Assembly (NCBI RefSeq): GCF_003664185.1
Contig: NZ_RCCS01000004.1
Location: 579,576-643,575 of the forward strand
Length of the DNA: 64,000 nucleotides
Source of the DNA: Tenacibaculum discolor
GTDB lineage: Bacteria > Bacteroidota > Bacteroidia > Flavobacteriales > Flavobacteriaceae
Reading direction: 5' to 3'
Shown: positions 46,001 to 53,394 of the stretch, in pieces
Numbering within the stretch: the first letter of the stretch is position 1
How the letters are laid out: every line of letters starts with the position of its first letter
Position numbers and translations under genes: made by a program
Notes under the pieces: generated by a model
Told to the model about the DNA's origin: nothing
Seen by the model: the letters and a program-made list of their open reading frames with translations, nothing else
The model's database searches: none

Positions 46001-46545
46001 TCAATTTCGTCCTCCAAATACTCACCAAATTCTTTTAATTTATCTACTGGGTAATCTCCCGAGATATTGATATTTAGAATTGGCATTTCTTCAGAAATAC
46101 TTAGCTCAAAAACATTTGGTTCTACTTTAGCTCCGTTAAACGTAGGCCAATCTTCTCCAGACGTTTCTTGATCTATTTCATCTTTTACTTTTTGTTTAGC
46201 TTGATCTACTGATATGTTTTCATCAAACTCAACAACCACCATTGAGTAGTCTTCTTGAGATGTAGAGGTTATTTCTACTACATTACTTACCGTTTTAAGT
46301 CTATCTTCTAACGGATCGGTAATTAACTTCTCTATGTCTTCAGCTGTATTTCCTGGATACAGAGAACTTATATAAATTTTGGTTTCTCTAATTTCTGGGA
46401 AATTTTCTCTTGGCATACTTAAAAAGGCAGAAATACCTGTTATAAGTATCATAACCATCATTACGTAGATGGTTGTTTTATTATTTATTGCCCAAGAGGA
46501 TAAACCAAACTCTTTATCTACTTGTTTTTTTTGTTTTTCAGTCAT
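43081..46545 (-). CDS. RND-family efflux permease (AcrB/HAE1-like)
   Basis: 1154 residues, standard for a trimeric RND pump: helix 1 near residue 25, a porter domain, helices 2-6 (about 345-480), a helix 7 region, a second porter domain and helices 8-12 at the C-terminus. GLIMGLGMLVDNGIVVVENVYR contains the proton-relay aspartate of helix 4, and the second half has the matching MGIISLAGIVVNNGVVLLDY. The operon with adaptor and TolC partners is complete. The export substrate cannot be read from sequence. Confidence 0.94.
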   Translation of the reverse strand: MTEKQKKQVDKEFGLSSWAINNKTTIYVMMVMILITGISAFLSMPRENFPEIRETKIYISSLYPGNTAEDIEKLITDPLEDRLKTVSNVVEITSTSQEDYSMVVVEFDENISVDQAKQKVKDEIDQETSGEDWPTFNGAKVEPNVFELSISEEMPILNINISGDYPVDKLKEFGEYLEDEIEDLQEIKKVDIRGAEEKEVEVAVDIYKMMAAQVSFQDVINAINGGNLTMSAGNLIASGQRRTVRILGEIEDPQELQDFVVKSEKGNSIYLKDIAKVSFKDKDKTTYAREFGEAVVMLDVKKRSGKNMVEAAEKIQKIVEDTKANIFPSNLKVTIANDQSSKTIGQVDDLVNNIIFGVILVVLVLMFFLGFKNALFVGFAIPMSMFMSLMILSWLGYTMNTMILFGLIMGLGMLVDNGIVVVENVYRLMDEGMPRIEAAKKGIGEIAFPIIISTATTVAAFIPLGMWPGTMGQFMIYFPVTLSVVLGSSLFVAIFFNSVLVSQFMSVEDKNMPLRRIIILSSVMAVIGLLIALLGGTYGALGTVMIFTAIMLWVYRLALRPWANRFQNTVLPRWERFYERMLRAALRGWRPYVISLGTFVLLFIAFGGFGASIGSQRTKVEFFPDNTPNQIIVYIEYPQGTDIEKTNLIMKDLEERVYKVLNSPEYVDNGYNFLVESAVSQVGAGSGNPQTDGGSTAEMPHKGKITASMREYKYRRGADSKELQRKVTEALRGIYPGLEISVEKEAVGPPAGYPINIELEGNDYAELINTAEKMRDFINSKSIAGIDELKIDVNKSKPSMLVNVDRKKAGELGVSSSQVGNQLRNAIFGSKAGIYKEDGDDYDIYVRFNKENRYNKSAIFNQKITFRDMSSGTIKEIPVSAVAKQTNTSGFSAIKHKDVKRVVTVYSALAPGYTDAAAIVSKIQNEMKTFTEKPDSVRVDYTGQIEEQNKQMAFLMKAFFGGLGLIFLILIFQFNSVSKPAIIMLAIFLSLIGVFGGLIITAKPFVIMMTMMGIISLAGIVVNNGVVLLDYTQLLIDRKKVEQGLSSDEFVDVHALGEAIIRGGKARLRPVLLTAITTILGLIPLATGLNINFFTLASELNPHIYVGGDNVIFWGPLAWTVIYGLFIATFLTLIVVPILFYLITKFKMWLRSVL

Positions 46546-46567
46546 TAGACGGATAGTTTTTGGTGTG

Positions 46568-47752
46568 TTATTTTGCTTCTTCTGAAAGAGTTAATACCTT
46601 AACCTCTTGTCCGTTTTTTACACTACGAGCTCCTTCTTCAATAATTTTTGTTCCGTTTTCAATTCCGCTTAGAACTTCAATAATATCTCCTTGCGTTTTC
46701 CCTGTAGTTATAATTATTTGTTTAGCGGTTCCTACCTGATCTTTTATGTTTTCTACAACATACACATATTGTTCTCCATTAGCATTCTCTGAAATAATAC
46801 TTTGAGGAATTAAAATTGCTTTTTCATTAGAGTAATCATTGATTCTTAACTTAGCTGTTAAATTCGGCTTAATCTTTCCTTCATGGTTAGGAACTCCAAC
46901 CTCAACTTTAAATGTTCTGTTTGCTGGGTTTATAAAGTTGCCTGCTTGACGAATTTTAGAAGTTAACTTTTCTCCTAATACAGGGAACTCTACCTCAACA
47001 TTTTTCCCTTTTTTAATTGACGTGATATAACTTTCAGGTACATCTGTTTCGATATACATGTTTTTTAAGTTTACAATTCTGAAAACTTCAGAACCCATTC
47101 CTGGTGCTACTACTGTTCCTTGCTCTTTTATTACGTCATCAATTACTCCTGAAAAAGGTGCGGTAATTACCGATTTTGCTAACTGTCTTCTTAATTGACT
47201 AACCGCGTTGGTTTGTGCTTCATAGTTAGTTTTAGCTTGTAAAAACTGAATTTCTGATCCTATTTTTTGTTCCCACAAACGTTTCTGACGTTTATATGTT
47301 GTTTCTGCTAGTGCTGCTTGCGCTTCTATTTGAGCTAACTGATTTGCCAAACCTCCATCATCAATTTTTGCTAAGGTTTGTCCCTTTTTAACATACTGCC
47401 CTTCTTTTACATAAATACGTGTTAAAAGCCCTGGCATTTCAGGATAGATAAGTACATTTTGCTTTGTTTGTACTGCTCCTTGTAATTCTAAATAGTGATC
47501 AAAAACCTCTTCCTTAGCAGAAAGCACTGTAATTAATGGAACTTTTTTATTGGTATCTAACTCAGAAATTTTATCGTTTAAAACCTTAATTTCATCAGAT
47601 AGTGTTTGCATTTGTGTGTCTAACGATGCTTTTTTCTCTCTAATTTTCGCTAAATCATTAGATGCTATTACGTCTTGTACAGACTGCTCTTTTTTACCTC
47701 CACATGAGGCTAAAAGCAATGTAATTGCGAATAGTGAATATATTTTTCTCAT
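46568..47752 (-). CDS. RND efflux periplasmic adaptor subunit
   Basis: 394 residues. A lipoprotein signal (LLLASCGG), an N-terminal coiled coil (KIREKKASLDTQMQTLSDEIKVLNDK), a lipoyl/hairpin region (YVKEGQYVKKGQTLAKIDDGGL ... SVITAPFSGVIDDV) and a C-terminal barrel with the GIENGTKIIEEGARSVKNGQEV signature. It bridges permease and outer-membrane channel. It lies 11 nt after the TolC gene and 22 nt before the permease gene. Confidence 0.93.
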   Translation of the reverse strand: MRKIYSLFAITLLLASCGGKKEQSVQDVIASNDLAKIREKKASLDTQMQTLSDEIKVLNDKISELDTNKKVPLITVLSAKEEVFDHYLELQGAVQTKQNVLIYPEMPGLLTRIYVKEGQYVKKGQTLAKIDDGGLANQLAQIEAQAALAETTYKRQKRLWEQKIGSEIQFLQAKTNYEAQTNAVSQLRRQLAKSVITAPFSGVIDDVIKEQGTVVAPGMGSEVFRIVNLKNMYIETDVPESYITSIKKGKNVEVEFPVLGEKLTSKIRQAGNFINPANRTFKVEVGVPNHEGKIKPNLTAKLRINDYSNEKAILIPQSIISENANGEQYVYVVENIKDQVGTAKQIIITTGKTQGDIIEVLSGIENGTKIIEEGARSVKNGQEVKVLTLSEEAK

Positions 47753-47763
47753 TATAGTTGATT

Positions 47764-49176
47764 TTATTTTAGTGGTATGTTTAATGCGTTTTCTAATTGT
47801 GCTTTTTTAGCAATTACATTCAACATTGATTGTACATAATTGTTTTGCTGCGTGTATAACTGATTTTGTGCTTGTAGTAAATCAAAACTTGAAGAAATCC
47901 CTTCAAAAAACTTTATTTGTTGCTTTTTTTCTATTCGCTCAGCTAACGCTAAATTTTTCTTAGCTGTTTCGTAGTTTTCAATTCCTAATTGATACTCACT
48001 TTTAGCTCTCTCTACCTGTAAGTTTAGTTTTTGCTTTGCTTCTTCTAATCGGATATCTGCATTTTCTAATGCTATTTTTGCTTGTGCTGTTCTAGAACTT
48101 CTTCCAAAAGAACTGAAAATAGGCACATTTAAACTCACCCCAAATAATGAATAGTCAAACCATTTTTGATTACTATCTAAAAAATTAAAATCGTCTGAGT
48201 TGGCATTTGCTCCATAGTTTATAAATGCTGATAAACTAGGTAAAGCTTTACTTTGTTCTAACTTCATTAATAAACGCTTACTTTCTCTGTCGTTTTGAGC
48301 TATTTTAAAATCAATATGGTTATCAATATTAAATTGTGTAGCTAACAAACTTAAGTCGGTGTTATCAATAACTAAATTATCTAATGTAGAGGTTAATGTT
48401 AGTTTAGTTTCAATTGAGTTTCCTAAAGAAACATTTAACATTTGATATGCTATTTCTTTTAATCGTTTAGCATTTCTTAAGTTACTTTCAACATTACCTA
48501 AAGTGATTTGTAATTGTTCTACATTTTCTAACTCTGTTAACCCGTTATCATAAGTTTTTTGAGTTTCATTCAAGTTTTTCTCTAGTACTTCCTTGTTTTT
48601 CTCTAAAATTTCAATTGATTTTTCAGTAACTAATACATTTCCATAAGCATTAATAACAGCCTCTCTTGTTGCTAACTCTGTTTTTTCTTTTGCTTGCTCA
48701 GAGATTTTTAAATATGTTTTTGCTGATTGTAACCCTACCAAATACGAACCATCAAAAATTAACTGAGATAACGTTACTGATGCATTCATTGTTTGTTTTG
48801 TTCCAAATCTTAAAGGAATAAAACCCGTTGGTGTTGTTACTTCATTACCATTTCTTATAACCCCATCAAAATATTCTTCAACAATATCTATTGTACTTTG
48901 AGTATTATCAAAAGCTGCAACAGGTAGTAAAGACACTTGCTGTTTTATCCAGTTTTGATACTCTACTTTACCATTAATTTGTGGCAAACCAATAGTAGTA
49001 GTTTCCCACTTTTTCTTTTTAGCTGCTTCTATATCGTTTAAGGATACCTTATTGTCGTAACTGTTCTTTATAGCATAATCAATTGCTTCTTGCATTGACA
49101 AACTCATTTCTTTTTCTTGAGCAATGATATACCCTGTAAAAAAGAACACAAATACACCGTATATGTATTTCCTCAT
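47764..49176 (-). CDS. TolC-family outer-membrane efflux channel
   Basis: 470 residues with a signal peptide (MRKYIYGVFVFFFTGYIIAQ). It has two OEP repeats: the first begins LSMQEAIDYAIKNSYDNKVS, the second PSLSAFINYGANANSDD. Long helices (ELENVEQLQITLGNVESNLR, KNLALAERIEKKQQIKFFEG) form the periplasmic tunnel. It starts 5 nt after the tetR stop. Confidence 0.93.
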   Translation of the reverse strand: MRKYIYGVFVFFFTGYIIAQEKEMSLSMQEAIDYAIKNSYDNKVSLNDIEAAKKKKWETTTIGLPQINGKVEYQNWIKQQVSLLPVAAFDNTQSTIDIVEEYFDGVIRNGNEVTTPTGFIPLRFGTKQTMNASVTLSQLIFDGSYLVGLQSAKTYLKISEQAKEKTELATREAVINAYGNVLVTEKSIEILEKNKEVLEKNLNETQKTYDNGLTELENVEQLQITLGNVESNLRNAKRLKEIAYQMLNVSLGNSIETKLTLTSTLDNLVIDNTDLSLLATQFNIDNHIDFKIAQNDRESKRLLMKLEQSKALPSLSAFINYGANANSDDFNFLDSNQKWFDYSLFGVSLNVPIFSSFGRSSRTAQAKIALENADIRLEEAKQKLNLQVERAKSEYQLGIENYETAKKNLALAERIEKKQQIKFFEGISSSFDLLQAQNQLYTQQNNYVQSMLNVIAKKAQLENALNIPLK

Positions 49177-49181
49177 TGTTT

Positions 49182-49790
49182 TTAGTTTTTATTTATTTTT
49201 CTTAATTGTTTCTCTAATTCTTCTACTCCTTTCTGAGTTGCTATCGCTCTGATATGATATTCTAAAATTTCATATTCAATTTCCATAACCTCTTGCATGT
49301 CGTTGCTGTATAATTCACTTTCAAATACACCAAAAACTAGTGTGAAATAAAAATTGACTAAAAGGTCTCCTTTTATACTTGCTCTGTACAAGCCTTGTTC
49401 AACTCCTTTTTTTAAGTTGTCTATGTTGCAGTCTCTAAACATACACACCTCTCGTTCTATTAGTTTTGTGTACGTTTCCGGGTAGTACTTTTTTAATTGA
49501 TACATTGGTGAAGTTTTTGCATTTTTAAACATTTCTTTAAAAATTGCTTTCACTGCAAACTCTTCTTCAACTGCATTATAGTTTTGGCTTTTCACTGTAT
49601 CAATCGTTTCGCTAATTGTATTATGAACCGATTCTGTACTGGCATCTACCAAAGCTGTTTTATTTGAAAAGTACTTGTATAATGTTTTTTTAGACATTCC
49701 AAGTTCTTTTGCAATATCATCCATCGTAGTGCTTTTAAACCCAAGGGTTAAAAACATTTCACCTGCTTTATTAATTATTTTATCTCTCAT
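49182..49790 (-). CDS. TetR-family regulator of the efflux operon
   Basis: 202 residues from ATG 49790 (MRDKIINKAGEMFLTLGFKST). The frame is open 13 codons upstream, but the promoter at 49800 excludes that start. The helix-turn-helix is TMDDIAKELGMSKKTLYKYF. The C-terminal ligand-binding domain is all-helical. As first gene of the tetR-tolC-adaptor-permease operon, it probably represses its own promoter, which carries a long inverted repeat. Confidence 0.92.
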   Translation of the reverse strand: MRDKIINKAGEMFLTLGFKSTTMDDIAKELGMSKKTLYKYFSNKTALVDASTESVHNTISETIDTVKSQNYNAVEEEFAVKAIFKEMFKNAKTSPMYQLKKYYPETYTKLIEREVCMFRDCNIDNLKKGVEQGLYRASIKGDLLVNFYFTLVFGVFESELYSNDMQEVMEIEYEILEYHIRAIATQKGVEELEKQLRKINKN

Positions 49791-49799
49791 AATTGTTTG

Positions 49800-49830
49800 C
49801 AAATGTACAACAGGAAACTCTAGAAACAAA
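49800..49830 (-). promoter_or_regulatory. Promoter of the tetR-RND operon
   Basis: On the minus strand: TTTG (49830-49827), 19 nt, TACATTTG (49807-49800), 9 nt before the tetR start, giving a leader of only about 5 nt. Confidence 0.85.
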
Positions 49831-49847
49831 AAAAGTTTCCAGAGTTT
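49815..49847. promoter_or_regulatory. Likely TetR operator: 13-bp inverted repeat over the -33 element
   Basis: aaactctagaaac (49815-49827) and gtttccagagttt (49835-49847) are inverted repeats with one mismatch around a 7-nt A loop. The left arm fills part of the -35/-7 spacer and touches the -33 element, so a bound dimer would block the polymerase. A terminator is unlikely because no plus-strand gene ends here. Confidence 0.65.
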
Positions 49848-49916
49848 TAATCTTTTTTTAACATTACCTTATAGTTAAAATTTATCTTTACCTTATTTTT
49901 ACAAAAATTTTCAAAT

Positions 49917-50888
49917 TTGGACATATTATCATATCAATCAGACTTTATAACTTTTTTAGAATCTCAAAAATTTTCAAGAGAGCCTAAAAACCTTTACGAA
50001 CCAGTAGACTACATACTAAGATTAGGCGGTAAAAGAATTAGACCGATACTAACCTTAATTGCTGCTGATGTTTTTTCAAACGATTATGAGAAAGCATTAC
50101 CAGCTGCATTTGCTGTAGAAGTTTTTCATAACTTTACTTTAGTGCACGATGACATAATGGATGATGCTCCTTTAAGAAGAGGAAAGGAAACTGTGCATGA
50201 AAAATGGAATATAAATACAGGAATTTTATCAGGTGATGCTATGCTTATTCTAGCATATCAATACTTTGAAAACTATGAACCTGAAATTTTCCAAAAACTA
50301 GCACAATTATTTAGCAAAACTGCTTTAGAGGTTTGTGACGGTCAGCAATTAGATGTTGATTTTGAAACTAGAAATGATGTAACTATTGATGAATACATTA
50401 AGATGATTACATTAAAAACCTCTGTTTTAGTTGCTGCTGCTTTAAAAATGGGTGCTATCGTTGCGAAAGCTGATGAAGAACAAGCTCAACACTTATACAA
50501 CTATGGATTAAACCTAGGAATTGCTTTCCAGTTACAAGATGATTACTTAGACACTTTTGGCGATCCTGAGTCTTTTGGTAAACAAGTTGGTGGAGATATT
50601 ATCGAAAATAAGAAAACATACCTTTATTTAAAGGCTTTAGAAGTAGCAAATGGTACTGACAAAGAAGATTTATTAAACCTTTATAACGGAAAACAAAAAA
50701 ATAACACTGAAAAAATAGCCACTGTTTCGACTATTTTTAAGGAGAATAACATACCTAAAGAAACACACAAACTTATTGAGTACTATACAGATAAGTCGTT
50801 TGAAAGCTTAAATCACCTTAACATTTCTGATAAGCACAAAGAAGGTTTACGTGCTTTTGGTAAAAATTTAATGAGCAGAAAAGTGTAA
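49917..50888 (+). CDS. Polyprenyl diphosphate synthase
   Basis: 323 residues. Both aspartate-rich motifs are present: DDIMDD (D78-D83) and DDYLD (D208-D212), with GGKRIRPILTLIAAD before the first. It elongates isoprenoid chains, for example for menaquinone. The start is a TTG at 49917, since no ATG or GTG occurs between the in-frame stop at 49872 and the conserved N-terminal region. Chain length cannot be told. Confidence 0.92.
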   Translation: MDILSYQSDFITFLESQKFSREPKNLYEPVDYILRLGGKRIRPILTLIAADVFSNDYEKALPAAFAVEVFHNFTLVHDDIMDDAPLRRGKETVHEKWNINTGILSGDAMLILAYQYFENYEPEIFQKLAQLFSKTALEVCDGQQLDVDFETRNDVTIDEYIKMITLKTSVLVAAALKMGAIVAKADEEQAQHLYNYGLNLGIAFQLQDDYLDTFGDPESFGKQVGGDIIENKKTYLYLKALEVANGTDKEDLLNLYNGKQKNNTEKIATVSTIFKENNIPKETHKLIEYYTDKSFESLNHLNISDKHKEGLRAFGKNLMSRKV

Positions 50889-50941
50889 AAAAATAGGTTT
50901 TTATTTAAAAAAGTTTTTATTTTTGCAATCCAAATTTAACG

Positions 50942-51015
50942 GGTCCTATAGCTCAGTTGGTTAGAGCACCTGACTCATAATCAGGGGGTCCATGGTTCGA
51001 GCCCATGTGGGACCA
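50942..51015 (+). tRNA. tRNA with CAT anticodon (Met, or Ile2 after lysidine modification)
   Basis: 74 nt fold into a full cloverleaf: 7-bp acceptor GGTCCTA/TGGGACC (one G-T), D arm GCTC/GAGC, anticodon stem CCTGA/TCAGG with loop CTCATAA, T arm CATGG/CCATG with TTCGAGC loop, discriminator A. CCA is not encoded. CAT can be elongator Met or tRNA-Ile2; sequence alone does not settle it. Confidence 0.95.
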
Positions 51016-51020
51016 CTTTT

Positions 51021-51059
51021 AAACCCTTGAAAATACTGATTTTCAAGGGTTTGTTTTTT
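51021..51059 (+). terminator. Intrinsic terminator after the tRNA
   Basis: A 14-bp stem (aaacccttgaaaat / attttcaagggttt) with a 4-nt loop, then GTTTTTT. Confidence 0.88.
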
Positions 51060-51183
51060 AACAAGGAAAGCAGAGAGGAAAGAAAAAATATAAATAAACA
51101 CCTTACCCTTTTTAGTTTCGCTTCTTTATTTTTTAAATTAACCGCCCCTATCCATTATTCTTTTTCCAAAAAGCATCACAAAT

Positions 51184-51423
51184 TAAGGTTTTACACCTGT
51201 TATCACTCTTAGTATTCCCCTTTTATTAATTACTCCTTTGATTTTATGATGTAAACGAATAACCACTTTAATCCCTGATGAGTTTTTTTGTCTTTTTATG
51301 TTAAACGGTTATAAATTTATCATCCGTGTTAATTTCAAGTAAGTTAAGAACGTCAGAGACTCTTAAACCTACCCAAAAACCAATAATAACTATATCTCTA
51401 CAATCTTCTAATTTTTTATCGTT
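51184..51423 (-). pseudogene. Decayed tyrosine recombinase (integrase) fragment
   Basis: Minus-strand translation gives NDKKLEDCRDIVIIGFWVGL then RVSDVLNLLEINTDDKFITV before a stop at 51303. The GLRVSDVLNL segment is the first catalytic-Arg motif of phage-type integrases. Shifting the frame by one, the similarity continues as IKRQKNSSGIKVVIRLHHKI (the K-G-K-V-V-I-P-L-H region), then ends at a stop near 51184. The N-terminal domain and the HxxR/Tyr end are missing. It lies 170 nt from the tRNA, the usual place for an integrated element, and so is a relic. Confidence 0.75.
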
Positions 51424-51830
51424 ATAAAATCATGATTAAAAGTCTGTCAATATCTTTTTCGCAGAGCTACAGACACACTTTTTTCTTTGATAACGGAAAC
51501 TCTCCGTATCACAAAAGCAATTTTAATCAACTAATTAATAGTGTTTTGTTTTTTTAAGGGTTAGTTTTGTGGTAATTTGTTGTAAGTAAGCATTAGTTAA
51601 AAATAGATGTTTTTTAAATTGAATTATTTGCTTTTACTCCCCCTCAATTTTCTAATACTAACATTAAATTAATTATCAAAACCAGAAAACTCTTTAACTT
51701 CAATAGTAAAAGTAATTTCACCTCCAATTGAAATAATAATTATTTCAAACTCTTTTAAAACCAGCAATCAATTCTTCATTTCTTTTTATAATTAATGATA
51801 AAATATTACTATTATTAAGTTTTAGCCAAG
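51424..51830. other. Gene-free AT-rich region between the integrase relic and curli operon
   Basis: No supported gene. A short stem (gataacgga / tccgtatc) occurs at about 51497-51519. The rest is very AT-rich, consistent with decayed mobile DNA. Confidence 0.4.
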
Positions 51831-51859
51831 AAAAAAGCGAACGTTTTTTAACGCTCGCT
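51831..51859 (-). terminator. Terminator of the curli operon
   Basis: A stem agcga-cgtt (51836-51845) pairs with aacg-tcgct (51850-51859) with one internal mismatch. On the minus strand it is followed by six T, 25 nt past the last stop. Confidence 0.82.
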
Positions 51860-51883
51860 CTCTCAGTAATTATTAGTTTTCTT

Positions 51884-53383
51884 TTACTCCCAATCTGGCA
51901 TTGTAGCATTTTCGAACAATGCTGTTCTTGTTGTAGATCCTTCGCTAAAAGGTATTTTATAAATTGTTTTTGTTGAAATTCCGTCATTGGATGTATTCAC
52001 AAAGATAATTTCAGCCTCATTAGGTGATAAGCGAGGGTCTAAATCATTTGTTCCATCAGCTTTTCCTTCTGATAAATCAGTAACTTCTGCTGTAGCAAAT
52101 TCATATAAAAATATATGACTATTTAGTAGCCTATAATTACTCGATTCATATTCAGAAATATCTCTAGTGTATAACAGCGAGCTTCCATTTATTGTAAAAT
52201 TAATCCCTCCTGCAGCTCCTTGAACTCCTGTTAAAACAGTGTCAATTATATTTCCTGTCATATCAATCGTATAGATTTGTACATTATACCCACTTGTATT
52301 ATTGGTTTTTAGTGCTATTTTAGATTCATCATTACTCCAATCGCATTCAGTAATATAATTACCATCTATTGTTTGATATATTTGCTGTAAACCGCTTCCA
52401 TCTTTATTTATCAAATATAATTTATCGTAATGCGGATATATGATTCGATCTCCGTTTGAAGACCAAGAGAAATCAACTTCGTTTAAATCAAACGCAACTA
52501 CAGGAACATTAGAAGTAACTTTTTTAACACCTGAACCATCTGTATTCATTGTATAAATGTGAGTTTCGTTATTGTCTGTCCGTAAGAAGGCAACCAAATT
52601 CGCTGCTGAATTTTTTCTGGGTCTCCAAGAATTTGTGGTTGGGGAGGTTAACAGAAGTTCATTTATTGGTGCTTCATTAATATAGTCTCCTGAGTAAATA
52701 ACATTATTTCCTGCTTCCTGTCTTGTATAAAAGTATCTATTATCAGGTGTTGATGTTACTTTAAATGTACTTACAGTACTTAATACTTCTGCATTAATAT
52801 TATCTGAAGCAGCTACTTGCCAAAAATATTTTACTCCAAATTTTAAATCGGTTACCGTATACAAAGTGTCTTTTACATTTTCAAAAGATATAACATCATT
52901 ATTAAAGTCGTTTTTAATCTCTATTCTGTATGTTATTTCATCTTCATCTGGGTCGGTTGATTTAAAACTTAATTCTACCGTGTTATTTAAATCTTCTATA
53001 CCACTTACTGGGGATCTTAATTCTGGAGCAGTTGGAGGGTCGTTTAAAGCTGTTTCGATATCTAATTCAAAAACCACATTAATCTCTGTTTCTGCTCCTA
53101 AACCTACAGGTTCAAAAGCTGTTAAAAATCCTTCTTTAGTAGCACTTACAGAGTAGTCTTGTGCTGGTACATCTTCCATTAAAAAGTAACCATCTTCATC
53201 TGTAAAAGTTGTGTTATTGGTTGGTGACAATGTTATTTTAGCATTAGCTATTGGCTCAAAACTTCTCTTTTTAACTACACGCCCTTTAATAGTGCCAAAT
53301 TCAACAAAATCCACAGTGTCTTCACTACAGTTAAATAAGGTTACACACATTAAAAGTATTGTTATTTTTATTATGCTTTTCAT
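51884..53383 (-). CDS. Curli-operon lipoprotein: carboxypeptidase-regulatory, FN3-like and PD40 propeller domains
   Basis: 499 residues from ATG 53383; the longer open start at 53431 would overlap csgG and mask the signal. Lipobox LFNC (cysteine about 19). A CarboxypepD_reg-like domain spans about 30-110 (GTIKGRVVKKRSFEPIANAK), an FN3-like domain about 120-210 (ITYRIEIKNDFNND, KYFWQVAASDN), then WD40/PD40-like propeller blades about 215-499 (IYTMNTDGSGVKKVT, LYLINKDGSGLQQIY, DPRLSPNEAEIIFV). It lies 11 nt after csgG. A role in surface attachment or maturation of curli is inferred from the operon; it is not a known Csg protein. Confidence 0.8.
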   Translation of the reverse strand: MKSIIKITILLMCVTLFNCSEDTVDFVEFGTIKGRVVKKRSFEPIANAKITLSPTNNTTFTDEDGYFLMEDVPAQDYSVSATKEGFLTAFEPVGLGAETEINVVFELDIETALNDPPTAPELRSPVSGIEDLNNTVELSFKSTDPDEDEITYRIEIKNDFNNDVISFENVKDTLYTVTDLKFGVKYFWQVAASDNINAEVLSTVSTFKVTSTPDNRYFYTRQEAGNNVIYSGDYINEAPINELLLTSPTTNSWRPRKNSAANLVAFLRTDNNETHIYTMNTDGSGVKKVTSNVPVVAFDLNEVDFSWSSNGDRIIYPHYDKLYLINKDGSGLQQIYQTIDGNYITECDWSNDESKIALKTNNTSGYNVQIYTIDMTGNIIDTVLTGVQGAAGGINFTINGSSLLYTRDISEYESSNYRLLNSHIFLYEFATAEVTDLSEGKADGTNDLDPRLSPNEAEIIFVNTSNDGISTKTIYKIPFSEGSTTRTALFENATMPDWE

Positions 53384-53394
53384 TACTTTGTTTC

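Noticed and set aside
49815..49847. Inverted repeat read as an intrinsic terminator
   Set aside because: Although T-rich sequence follows on the plus strand, no gene on that strand ends upstream; its position on the promoter favours an operator.
51745..51987. An 80-codon minus-strand frame at the end of the curli operon
   Set aside because: It overlaps the terminator and the last 100 bases of the PD40 lipoprotein gene in another frame, and has no conserved features.
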